From Escallonia rubra (Eukaryota; Streptophyta; Magnoliopsida; Escalloniales; Escalloniaceae), in contig JAVXUO010001786.1 in the NCBI GenBank assembly GCA_033065855.1, positions 1 to 64,000 of the forward strand: DNA of 64,000 bases. Direction: 5' to 3'. The notes under the pieces are model-generated. The model made no database searches. It saw only the letters and a program-made list of their open reading frames with translations, and was not told where the DNA came from. Made by a program: the position numbers and the translations under genes. Each line of letters opens with the position of its first letter. Position 1 is the first letter of the stretch. Shown one piece after another: positions 1 through 9,720 of the stretch.

Positions 1-181
1 ATCTGGCCGTCCATTCTAGCCCGTGGACGGCCAGATCGCGCTAGCAACTTGAGTTAAGTTGCTAGCGCTAGCACGTTGCTAGCGCTGTTTTGTCGTCCGT
101 TATATAATGTAGCGGACGATAATTCACCGTCCGTTACATTATATAGCAGACGGTGCTAGCGCTAGCAATGGATCAGCTCCC
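1..181. repeat. Cluster of nested palindromes flanking the MULE
   Basis: Three inverted repeats follow one another. Bases 1-12 are the exact reverse complement of 25-36. Bases 40-50 pair exactly with 56-66. Bases 94-118 pair with 127-153 with a few mismatches. The 6-mer GCTAGC recurs many times between them. No coding sequence is visible. Such dense fold-back sequence suggests the end of a MITE or fold-back element cut by the window edge, but I cannot name the family. Confidence 0.55.
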
Positions 182-206
182 ATATATATATATATATATA
201 TATATA
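182..206. repeat. (AT)n tract, left insertion flank of the MULE
   Basis: About 25 bp of alternating A and T directly before the left MULE end. A matching tract of about 50 bp follows the right end at 13,317. MULEs normally make a 9-bp target duplication, and here any such duplication is hidden in the dinucleotide repeat. Confidence 0.85.
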
Positions 207-409
207 GGGGCGATCCACATCTACCGGTGGGAAAAACATTATTTCTCCACCGAATCGCTGCTTTTAGCAGGGATTGTATAAAAAAAGGCAAAAACCCAAT
301 CGTAACAAAGAGTTGCGGTTGGAATTATTGAAGCACAAAAGCCCAATCGCAACTCTTTGTTACGATTGGCAATTATGAGAAAAAATGGTCAACAATCACG
401 GCCCTTGTC

Positions 410-900
410 CTTTCTCCCCCCTCGTGGCCCCCACCCCTGCTCCCCCCGTGGCCCCCACCCCTCCTCCGGTCAAAAATCACAAAAGCCCAATCGCCCCTCT
501 TTGTTGCGATTGGCAATTGTGAGAAAGGCTCACTTGTCCTTTCTCCCCCCCGTGGCCCCCACCCCTCCTCCCCGTGGCCCCCACCCCTCCTCCGGTCAAA
601 AATCACGGCCGTAGTGTCCTTTTCCCCCCCCGTGGCCCCCACCCTTCCTTCCCCCCCCCCCCCCGTGGCCCCCACCCCTCCTTTCCCCGTCCTTTATTTT
701 TTTTTGTGCATTCGGGCCCTTTCTTTTCCCGAAAAATTAGAAAGAAAGAGAAAAGGGCCCCACCCCTCCACCCCCCCCCCCTGGCCCCCACCCCATTGTC
801 CTTTCCCCCCGTGATGCCCCCTTCCCCCCACGTGTCATTTCCCCCCTCCCCCCACCCCCACGTGTCATTTCCCCCTCCCCCCACCCTACTGCTCACTCAC
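410..900. repeat. C-rich minisatellite in the left arm
   Basis: Imperfect repeats of a core like GTGGCCCCCACCCCTCC, with pure C runs (for example near 650-664 and 772-781). The inverted G-rich copy is at about 12,640-13,130. The G-rich strand has many runs of three or more G and could form G-quadruplexes. The proline-rich open frames here come from base composition. Confidence 0.8.
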
Positions 901-1319
901 GGGCACAATTTTTGTCCGTCTTCTTTCTTTTTTTCTCACTTTTTTTTTCTATAAATTCTCTTCTTCCCGAACCATTTCTTCCAATCTCCTCATTCTCCAT
1001 ATCTCACCTACATAATCTCCACAACAATACAAACAAAAAATTTTTACGCTAGAAGATCGGTGGATAACCGCTAGAAGATCGGTGGATTTTTCGTTAAATA
1101 TATCAAGTCAAAACAAGTAAGTATTTTGAATTTTCTTATAATTCAATGTTAATTTCAAATTGTTCTTACCAATTGATTGTTTAAATTGTGTTACGCTTAA
1201 ATTGTTCTTACCATAGTCTAAAATTCGTGTTTAGGGCGTCAAAATTACGTTTTTACAAATCGGGGTATTACATTCGAAAGATTCCAAAATAGCGATTTTT
1301 TAGGGCGTCAAAATTAGGA

Positions 1320-3060
1320 TTTTTCACGAATTTATAAAAAATAGCTAGAGCTAGATTTTGCCAAAGTACAAAAAAGAGACCCTAGTTATTTTTAAAAGAT
1401 CTGTATCAGGTAAAAATTTCAGATTTTTCCAAAGACTGGAAACGGGTAAACTGATACGCGCAACCTTGTAACTTTGCAGTGTAATTTAAAATATCAAGCT
1501 AGCGCGATTTCGCGCGAAACTTTTTTGAGAACCCTAGGATGTTGGGAAGTTCCATTTCCCAGGAATTCGGGCCATTCCGAAGCCGTTAGCAATTTTTTTG
1601 CCGAACGGGCTTTTAAGCGCTCGATCCGGACACCGGTTCGGGATTTTTGGGCGAAAAATCCGTAAAATACTTTTTAGATCAAGAATGAATTCAGGAAGCT
1701 TAAAATAGCATTTTAAAGCACTTTTGAGATTTTTCCTGATGCCAGGGGCATTTTGGTAATTTGTCACCCCGAGAGGGGTATTTTGGTAATTTTACGGTGT
1801 CAAGTTTTTCAAACGACTTTTTAGTCCATAAATGTAAGCAAAGCACATGAAAGGCTGATTTGAATCCGGTTCGCGGGCGTAATTGTCGCTAAAGGTGAAA
1901 ACTTAATTAGACAGTTTTTCACGAATTTATAAAAAATAGCTAGAGCTAGATTTTGCCAAAGTGCAAAAAAGAGACCCTAGTTATTTTTAAAAGATCTGTA
2001 TCAGGTAAAAATTTCAGATTTTTCCAAAGACTGGAAAGGGGTTAACTGATACGCGCAACCTTGTAACTTTGCAGTGTAATTTAAAATATCAAGCTAGCGC
2101 GATTTCGCGCGAAACTTTTTTGAGAACCCTAGGATGTTGGGAAGTTCCATTTCCCAGGAATTCGGGCCATTCCGAAGCCGTTAGCAATTTTTTTGCCGAA
2201 CGGGCTTTTAAGCGCTCGATCCGGACACCGGTTCGGGATTTTTGGGCGAAACTTCCGTAAAATACTTTTTAGATCAAGAATGAATTCAGGAAGCTTAAAA
2301 TAGCATTTTAAAGCACTTTTGAGATTTTTCCTGATGCCAGGGGGCATTTTGGTAATTTGCCGCCCCGAGAGGGGTATTTTGGTAATTTTACGGTGTCAAG
2401 TTTTTCAAACGACTTTTTAGTCCATAAATGTAAGCAAAGCACCTGAAATGTTGTTTTGAAGCCGGTTCGCGGGGCGTAACTGTCGCTAAAGGTGAAAACT
2501 TAATTAGACAGTTTTTCACGAATTTATAAAAAATAGCTAGAGCTAGATTTTGCCAAAGTGCAAAAAAGAGACCCTGGTTATTTCTAAAAGATCCGTATCA
2601 GGTAAAAATTTCAGATTTTTCCAAAGACTGGAAAGGGGCTAACTTATCCGAGGAACCTTGTAACTTTGCAGTGTAATTTAAAATATCAAGCTAGCGCGAT
2701 TTCGCGCGAAACTTTTATGAGAACCCTAGGATGTTGGGAAGTTCCATTTCCCAGGAATTCGGGCCATTCCGAAGCCGTTAGCATTTTTTTTGCCGAACGG
2801 GCTTTTAAGCGCTCGATCCGGACACCGGTTCGGGATTTTTGGGCGAAAAATCCGTAAAATACTTTTTAGATCACGAATCAGGTCAGGAAGCTTAAAATAG
2901 CATTTAAAGGCACTTTTGAGATTTTTCCTGATGCCAGGGGGTATTTTGGTAATTTGCCACCCCGAGAGGGGTATTTTGGTAATTTTACGGTGTCAAGTTT
3001 TTCGAAGGACTTCTTAGTCCAGAAATGTAAGCAAAGCACCTGAAATGCTGATTTGAAGCC
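1320..3060. repeat. Tandem array of a unit of about 596 bp, left arm (3 copies)
   Basis: The landmark CGAATTTATA recurs at 1,327, 1,922 and 2,519, giving spacings of 595 and 597 bp. The whole unit between landmarks repeats with few changes. Two short motifs recur within each unit: 'attttggtaattt' near the end and 'aggatgttgggaagttcc' in the middle. A diverged single copy lies at about 61,600-62,470. Confidence 0.9.
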
Positions 3061-3241
3061 GGCGCTAAATTTTAGCGTTCGGAGTGGTGGGAAGTGAGTA
3101 ATGGTTTTAATACATTAAAATAATGATTTAATGACTATTGCTAATGCGTTGGTAAGCTAGGTTAAAGATTCAGTTACAGTTTTGGAATGTAAATATTATG
3201 GACGCTAAGTTGGTTTACGATTATATTTTGTTCTTAGAGAT

Positions 3242-6110
3242 ATGGATTTCAACCCTGGACCTCATGATACATCAATCCTATACGATGACGATGACCACGT
3301 CGCGAGGCACGTATTTGACGGTGTCGATAGGGGTGTTTTGGAAACAATTCAAAGCACAAGTCACCTCGACGAGTGGGTACTGAACGAGGAACAAATACAA
3401 CTATTACACCGTCAAAATTTGACCATGTTCACCGATTGCGGGATTTGGTCTCGGCACGACGATTGCCTTATATCCGCTCTAGTTGAACGATGGAGGGGCG
3501 AGACGAACTCATTTCACTTCCGGTTTGGTGAAATGACTATTACATTAGAGGACGTCGGATTTATACTTGGAATCCCATGTCACGGCAGACCCATTACTTC
3601 GAGTAAAACGTCTGCATCCATAGCGAAGATGGCTAGGCAGTATTTTCCGGGAATTCCGAGGGAAGCTCTTACAACCAACGGCATAAAACTTAAATGGCTG
3701 AGAGAGCAGTACGGCGAGCTACCGGATGAATACACTCCTCATGATTTGGTGACGTATACGAAGGCATTCCTTTTGTATATTACTGGATCTATATTACTTC
3801 CGACGCAAAAAAAAAACACGGTGCATCCGAAGTATATGGTGTTCTTGGAGGATCTTGAGGAGGTATACTCGTATTCGTGGGGTTCAGCTGTCCTTGCGCA
3901 CCTATATCGAGCATTGCACAAAGCTACGAGAAAGGGTGCCAAGTCCATTGCCGCCTGCATCACTCTGTTACAGGTTTGAGCATTTATATTCTTGGTTGAC
4001 GTGTCAATATATTCGTGATTAATTACTAATTCCATATAATGTTTGCATTCACAGGTTTGGTCTTACGAGAGGCTACCCACGGGTCGTCCACAGCCCGTAG
4101 CTGATTCCGATGAGACGTGGCCTAGGGTGTGGGCCTGGGGGCCTACGACCAAACGGAGGAGACGGGTAGACCCTCACCACCATCTAATGTTCTATCGGGG
4201 GGAACTAGATATGATGGATGCATCCCAGGTGACGTGGCAGCCATATGGGAAGGTGATGCATCGGTTGGATGAGTGGTGTTGGCAACTTCCGGTGTCGTAC
4301 GTGCTGGCAGGTTTGGTTCGGGTGCCACTTATTCACTTCGAAGTATGTGAGTTTCAGATGCCCGATCGAGCTATGAAACAAGCTGGCTGTCTACAAGGGA
4401 TACCAAAACCCGCTGTAGACATGCGGCCATACAGGAGCGGTCGAGGTCCGAATTTTGAGGTGCCTGATGCCTTGAATTTGCTGAGCGACGAGGTGCAACA
4501 GTGGAATACTTGGCAAGAAACGTATGGTAGCCTTGTATCGCTCAAGGACGACGGCACCAGTACTGAGGAGTACCTGCAATGGTTTCTCAAGGTGACGCGC
4601 ACGAGGGTGAATCGCCCTTCCCAAGTGAGGAAGACATCGTATGCGCCACGTGAGGTCTATGACCAGTTCTGGGCATTGAGCATTGTAAGTCAACCTAGTG
4701 TTGTTTCAATATTTATTTGCGCACCTTCTCGACCATGCCTGAAATGATGACGGTGATTTTTCTATGCATGTTTTTTAGGTTGACCAGGGCACTGAGGTGT
4801 TCAAGCAGCTCGAGCGGTTTGACTGGTATGTCGCGCATGCGCCTGACAGTCTCAAGAGCTCCATTGAGAGGTACAAGACTGATCTTCACAACTTTAGTGT
4901 TGCGTACCGGGGTTACCAAGGGGAGCCGTCTAGTCGCTTGCCTCCTGACGCGTACGGCTCTCAGCCCCAGAGTCAGGTGTGGGAGCCGTCTAGTCGCTTG
5001 CCTCCTGACGCGTACGACTCTGTGCCCCAGAGTGTGGTGTGGGAGCTGTCTAGTCGCTTGCCTCCTGACGCGTCTTTGCCCCAGAGGGAATTCTGGGAGC
5101 CGTCTAGTCGCTTGCCTCCTGACACGTACGACTCTCAGCGCCAGAGTCAGGTGACCCAAGTAGGAATCCAGGCCTCGCGCCCAAGCATCCGGTCGGATAA
5201 AGGACAAGCGACAAAGCCATTGAGGCCGAACAAGCGGGATTGGATCGACCGGCACTACTTCGGGCCTGAGCCTGTCGATACCTCAGACTTTCCTCTTGAA
5301 ACATTCCTAGGTCACGCGGATGTGAGAATGTTGGCACCGGAGACAGATATTTCAAATTTTGTCATGAACGCTTATATAGATCTGCTCCGGATTAGAGAGC
5401 TACGTTATAACCAGTGCGAAGATTTGAAGCTTAACATGTATCCCACTTATTTTGTCACATTAATGGTGACCAGCATGAGGGAGTTCACAGAATGGAGGAG
5501 GCGAGGGGCAGGCATGGGTAAGTGGAAACCAGCTGGAAACGTGTTAGGCCTGTTGAACGCAGACTATCAATGTCACGCTGCTCATGCGAACCTTATCATG
5601 ATACCTTGCCATCATGAAAACCACTGGTTCCTATTAGTTCTCCATCCAGCGAACAGAGCGGTCAACATATACGATAGCCTAAGGGAGGACTCTCCTGGGC
5701 GGTCGCTGGCACAGATGTACAGCGAGTACATCACTGCAGTGGTTAGTTTTTATCGGTTGACCTTGGCTCATAGTATATTCTTATTGTAACATAGGCTTGA
5801 TGACCTTTTTTATTGTTGGATGCAGACTACTATCTTCTCGCTAGCGTGCCGAGATTATTCGGGGGAATCCATCACCAGGAATTCGACGGTAGAGCCTTGG
5901 ACGGTCGTGATGATACAGGACCGACCAAAGCAATATAACAGTCACGATTGCGGGATTTACGTCCTCAAGTACATGGACTACATTGCTCGCTCGGAGGTGC
6001 TCAAATATACGTCGTGGACTAGGAAGGCTGCCTTGACGTTTAGGTATAGGATAGCCTGGGAGCTGAAAAAGAATGAAGCTAGATGCCTTCATTACCATTA
6101 TCCTAACTAG
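3242..6110 (+). CDS. PMD-Ulp1 fusion protein of the MULE (C48 peptidase-like), 4 exons
   Basis: The predicted exons are 3,242-3,973, 4,055-4,684, 4,779-5,741 and 5,826-6,110. All three introns are GT-AG, 81-94 bp long and in phase 0, and the joined frame gives about 869 residues with no internal stop. Residues about 45-430 form a plant mobile domain, with WSRHDDCLISALVERW and GEMTITLEDVGFILGI. Residues about 502-578 are four copies of a unit of about 20 residues built on PSSRLPPDAYDS. The C-terminus is a Ulp1-like cysteine protease with all expected active-site residues: His736 (ENHWFLL), Asp753 (NIYDSL), Gln811 and Cys817 (QYNSHDCGIY). Ulp1 proteases cut SUMO or related modifiers; the target of the transposon-borne versions is not known. 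The ATG at 3,242 fits the usual PMD N-terminus (MDFNPGPHD). Its 3' end faces the transposase across a repeat array. The stop codon lies at the first repeat unit. Splicing is inferred from the sequence. Confidence 0.88.
4918..5150 (+). repeat. Coding tandem repeat in the linker of the PMD-Ulp1 gene
   Basis: Four copies of a unit of 54-60 bp start near 4,921, 4,981, 5,041 and 5,095. They keep the reading frame and encode a Pro/Ser/Gln-rich linker between the two domains. The third copy is 6 bp shorter, a whole number of codons. Confidence 0.9.
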
Positions 6111-7196
6111 CGTGACTAAGGTGCAATGAGCAAAGAACCCCTTAAAAAAATGTACATAATTTTTCGCAAGCTATGAATTTGGCGATAAAGTGTGCGCGAA
6201 TATGCCTTTTATAGGAAAACCAAAAAAATTATTTGTCTCGATTTTCGCCGAAATTCATAGAAATGGCCTATTAGCGTGCCTAAGGGGCAATGAGCAAAAA
6301 AGAAATGACAAAAAAAATTACAACATTTTTCGGAAGCTATGAATTGGGCGATAAAGTGTGCGCGAATAGGCCTTTCATAGGAAAACCCAAAAAATAACGT
6401 GTCTCGTTTTTCGCCGAAATTCTTACGAATGGGCTAACTAGCGTGCCTGAGGTGCAATGAGCGAACAAAAAGTAAAAAAAAAATGTAAAGGAATTTTCGG
6501 AAGTTATGAATTGGGCCCTAAAGTGTGCCCGAATAGGCCCTTCATAGGAAAACCCAAAAAATAACGTGTCTCGTTTTTCGCCGAAATTCTTACGAATGGG
6601 CTAACTAGCGTGCCTGAGGTGCAATGAGCGAAAAAAAAGTGACAAAAAAAATTACAAGATTTTTCGGAAGTTATGAATTGGGCCCTAAAGTGTGCCCGAA
6701 TAGGCCCTTCATAGGAAAACCCAAAAAATAACGTGTCTCGTTTTTCGCCGAAATTCTTACGAATGGGCTAACTAGCGTGCCTGAGGTGCAATGAGCGAAA
6801 AAAAAGTGACAAAAAAAATTACAAGATTTTTCGGAAGTTATGAATTGGGCCCTAAAGTGTGCCCGAATAGGCCCTTCATAGGAAAACCCAAAAAATAACG
6901 TGTCTCGTTTTTCGCCGAAATTCTTACGAATGGGCTAACTAGCGTGCCTGAGGTGCAATGAGCAAAAAAATAGTGAAAAAAATGTACAAGATTTTTCGGA
7001 AGTTATGAATTGGGCACTAAAGTGTGCTTGAATAGGCCATTCATAGGAAAACCCAAAAAATAACGTGTCTCGTTTTTCGCCGAAATTCTTACGAATGGGC
7101 TAACTAGCGTGCCTGAGGTGCAATGAACAAAAAAATTTACAAGATTTTTCGGAAGCTATGAATTGGGCGCTAAAGTGTGCGCGAATAGGCCCTTCC
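6103..7196. repeat. Tandem array of a 166-bp unit between the convergent genes
   Basis: The phrase CTAACTAGCGTGCCTGAGG (or close variants) starts at 6,103, 6,268, 6,434, 6,601, 6,768, 6,935 and 7,100, spacings of 165-167 bp, with a partial last copy to about 7,196. The four central copies are nearly identical. The first copy overlaps the last codons and stop of the PMD-Ulp1 gene, so the array starts exactly where coding ends. It may act in 3'-end formation or as a spacer between convergent transcripts; that role is inferred. Confidence 0.92.
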
Positions 7197-7304
7197 AAAA
7201 ATATCAATAATCCACAAACCAAATCACAAATTAAAGATTCAACAAACCAAATCACAAATTTAAACATTATAAAAGTTATTCGTTATACAACTGAAACATT
7301 AACC

Positions 7305-9605
7305 CTAACACTCTTCATCATCATCGTCCTCCTCGACCATACTGCCAGGTTCGAGACCTAACACTTTATAATGATTTCTCTTGTCATGATCAGTCATCTT
7401 ATTACACAACGCACACTTTCGCAATTTTTTTTGACCCGTTGCTTTTTCAATCGGATTCTTCATGCGTATTTCTCGTTTTCGCCCTTTTGTTTGAGAAATA
7501 ATTGGATCAAAAATGTCGTCCTCCTCACCTTGCATGCTAGTGCCGTCAATGACTGGCTGTTTGGCTCGATTGAATCTACCGGCTGGAGTCGTCCGAGTAG
7601 TCGGAGTGTCCCGTCTTTCTGGTAATGCCATCCTAAACTGTGCATGCTTAGCCTTATCCCGTGCGGCTGCTTCAACTTGATACCTGTACCCATCAAATGT
7701 TGACGCTGCATCCAATGATAAACCGTGCATGATGTTACAAAGGTGATTATATCGCAGCATCTCAGATTGCTCGAAATCAACTGAAACATTGGGCACGTAA
7801 GGAATGTGACCGTGGACTCTATTGGCTTCCTTCGTCCACCGTTCCAAGATATACTGTGGAGGGATTTCACGAGCATTCTTGGCGCTCAAAACCCTCAACG
7901 CGTGTCGACAAAGTATACCTTTATGCTCAAACAGTTGACAGTTGCAATTTACCAACCCGGTGTCCATACATTTAGCCACGGTAAAATGTCTTCTGTTCCT
8001 CGGAGCCGACGAAGAGCACGGATTGGCGAAATTCGTCACATTTGTCAAAGCATAAACCTTGAGATCTCTGGTGGAATACTCGTGCAACTTTGTCATGCCA
8101 TATTGATTCGACTTTAGTAGTTCATCTTGAAACTGTCTAAACATTTCCTTGGTATAGACTTGAGCCGCATGAGCCTCCAAAGGTGAAAAGAGTAGTATGG
8201 CTCTTTCTCTGTAAACTGTAGCCGCGTCGGCTTCTCTCTCACGGTACAATTGCCTGTCAACGGCTTTCTGCATCTCTAGTACGAACTCCACTATACTTGA
8301 AGACTGGCTTACGTACCCATCAAAGAATGAATTCATAGCTTCGCTTCTCGAGGTCGTAGTCATTCCGGCTGCAAAAAACTTCTTGGTGTAGGCACCGACC
8401 CACTGTGTCTTGATCTCATACAACGATTGTAACCAGTCATGATTGTGCAAATAGTAGTCATCCATTAACGTGGCCCACCTCTCCTCGAACACGTCTACCG
8501 TCAACGATTTCTTCACACATGTATTAAAGTCAGTCTTGAATGACGGATGGTTTGCATATACATTGTGAAGCCGTTCGGGATATTTGTTGCTTATGTGCCA
8601 TGTGCACAGGCCATGGTGAGTATCTGGAAGGACCTTAGCGATTGCATTTTTCATTGCCAGATCTTGGTCGGTGATGATGGTCTTTGGAGGAATATGATAC
8701 ATTGCTTGAAGCCACATTTCAAATAACCATGTAAATGACTCCTCCGTCTCATCCCTAAGCAGGGCAAAGCCAAACGAGATTGACTGATAGTGGTGGTTCA
8801 CCCCGGTGAACGGAGCAAAAGGCATAGAGTACTTATTGGTGCGGTATGTGGTGTCAAACGTCACAACATCCCCAAAATTTTGGTAAGCAGCTCTAGAACG
8901 GGGGTCCGCCCAAAATATAGTACTAATGCGGTTCTCATCATCCAGTTGGAGACTGTAGAAAAATCCAGAATTCTCACTCTGAAGGCACCTGAAGAGATCA
9001 AGTGTAGCTTGAGAATCACTCTTACCGAAAGACTCTTTCTTCTGAGCACGAAGTTCATTTCGAAGGTCTACTTCGTTGAAACTCAACTTGTCAATCCCCC
9101 CAGCCTGGCTTGAGAAAACCCCCATCATCTTAGAAGGTGGAATTTTAGCCTCGGCCATTGTAAAAATCAGTTGTCTGTGTGCCGCGCTTATTTCTCGGTG
9201 TTGATGAATTTGACCAATCTTACTAGGGGTCATCAACTGATGATTATGACTCAACTCCACTCCCGTCACAACCTAATGGTTTTCATTTTTCCGGTGTACT
9301 GCATACACATGGGCCTGGCAGCCGGTACCCGGAAATGTGTCCCGTTTTCTTTGTCTTGTTGTCCCTTCGTCACTGATCTGAACGACCGGGGGTACATGCG
9401 GTGCTCCTCTATGACACTCAAATAGTCTTGCACAAATTTGAACTGTATTCACCCGTTTTCTAGTCGTCTTAGTTCTAATACCGAAACCCATCGTTTTTGA
9501 ATATGCTCTATAGTATGCTTCAACTTCGTCCAGTGTTTGAAAAACTTGACCCAAGTAAGGTGGATCAGAACCTTCACAAAAATTGCTTCCTCCAGTTGCA
9601 TCCAT
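7305..9605 (-). pseudogene. FAR1-type MULE transposase with one in-frame stop
   Basis: One continuous frame of 767 codons from 9,605 to 7,305, broken only by a TAG at 9,275-9,273 (codon 111). Before it is a FAR1/WRKY-GCM1-type DNA-binding domain (residues about 20-125, with cysteines in QICARLFEC and GCQAHV). After it comes the MULE catalytic domain: Asp251 (VTFDTTY), Asp313 (IITDQD), the CxxH of LCTWHI, and Glu422 (SRSEAMNSFF). A SWIM zinc finger follows at codons about 554-568 (CNC...CRH), then a small C/H-rich knuckle near the end and an acidic tail. Family members usually have Trp where the TAG lies (NHW-VV), so one G-to-A change explains it. The two parts could still be read as separate proteins. 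It shares its promoter side with the right arm and ends facing the PMD-Ulp1 gene. Confidence 0.88.
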
Positions 9606-9720
9606 ATTTATACTGAAATCTAAAAAATAAAAATTATATCATTCTCAACAAGTCATAGAATTAAATAAAAGAAGAATAAAAATTATTTAAACGTAATTGT
9701 TGGAAAATTTGTATAATGTA
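9606..9720 (-). promoter_or_regulatory. Upstream region of the transposase
   Basis: A short AT-rich stretch between the transposase start and the inner edge of the right arm. Initiation signals probably lie here or in the arm, but I see no clear TATA box that I would defend. Confidence 0.3.

Larger units (their letters stand above)
207..3120. repeat. Left terminal inverted arm of the MULE
   Basis: The outer 1.1 kb (207-1,310) is single copy within the arm and matches 12,200-13,315 in reverse. It includes a C-rich minisatellite. The inner part (about 1,320-3,060) is three tandem copies of a unit of about 596 bp. A short tail near 3,060-3,120 leads into the upstream region of the PMD-Ulp1 gene. 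Small open frames of 60-70 codons in each unit repeat with the unit and are not genes. Confidence 0.9.

Noticed and set aside
357-954. Proline-rich open frames in the left arm, and Gly-rich ones in the right arm
   Set aside because: They occur in several frames and on both strands of a C/G-rich minisatellite, so they follow from base composition.
1474-2857. Repeated open frames of 60-77 codons in the MULE arms
   Set aside because: They repeat with the 596-bp unit, exist on both strands, and have no domain.
3242-6110. A host SUMO protease or host MAIN-like gene
   Set aside because: The gene lies between the matched arms of a MULE and next to its transposase, so it is element cargo.
6103-7196. 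CRISPR array
   Set aside because: Units are contiguous 166-bp tandem repeats without unique spacers, in a plant transposon.
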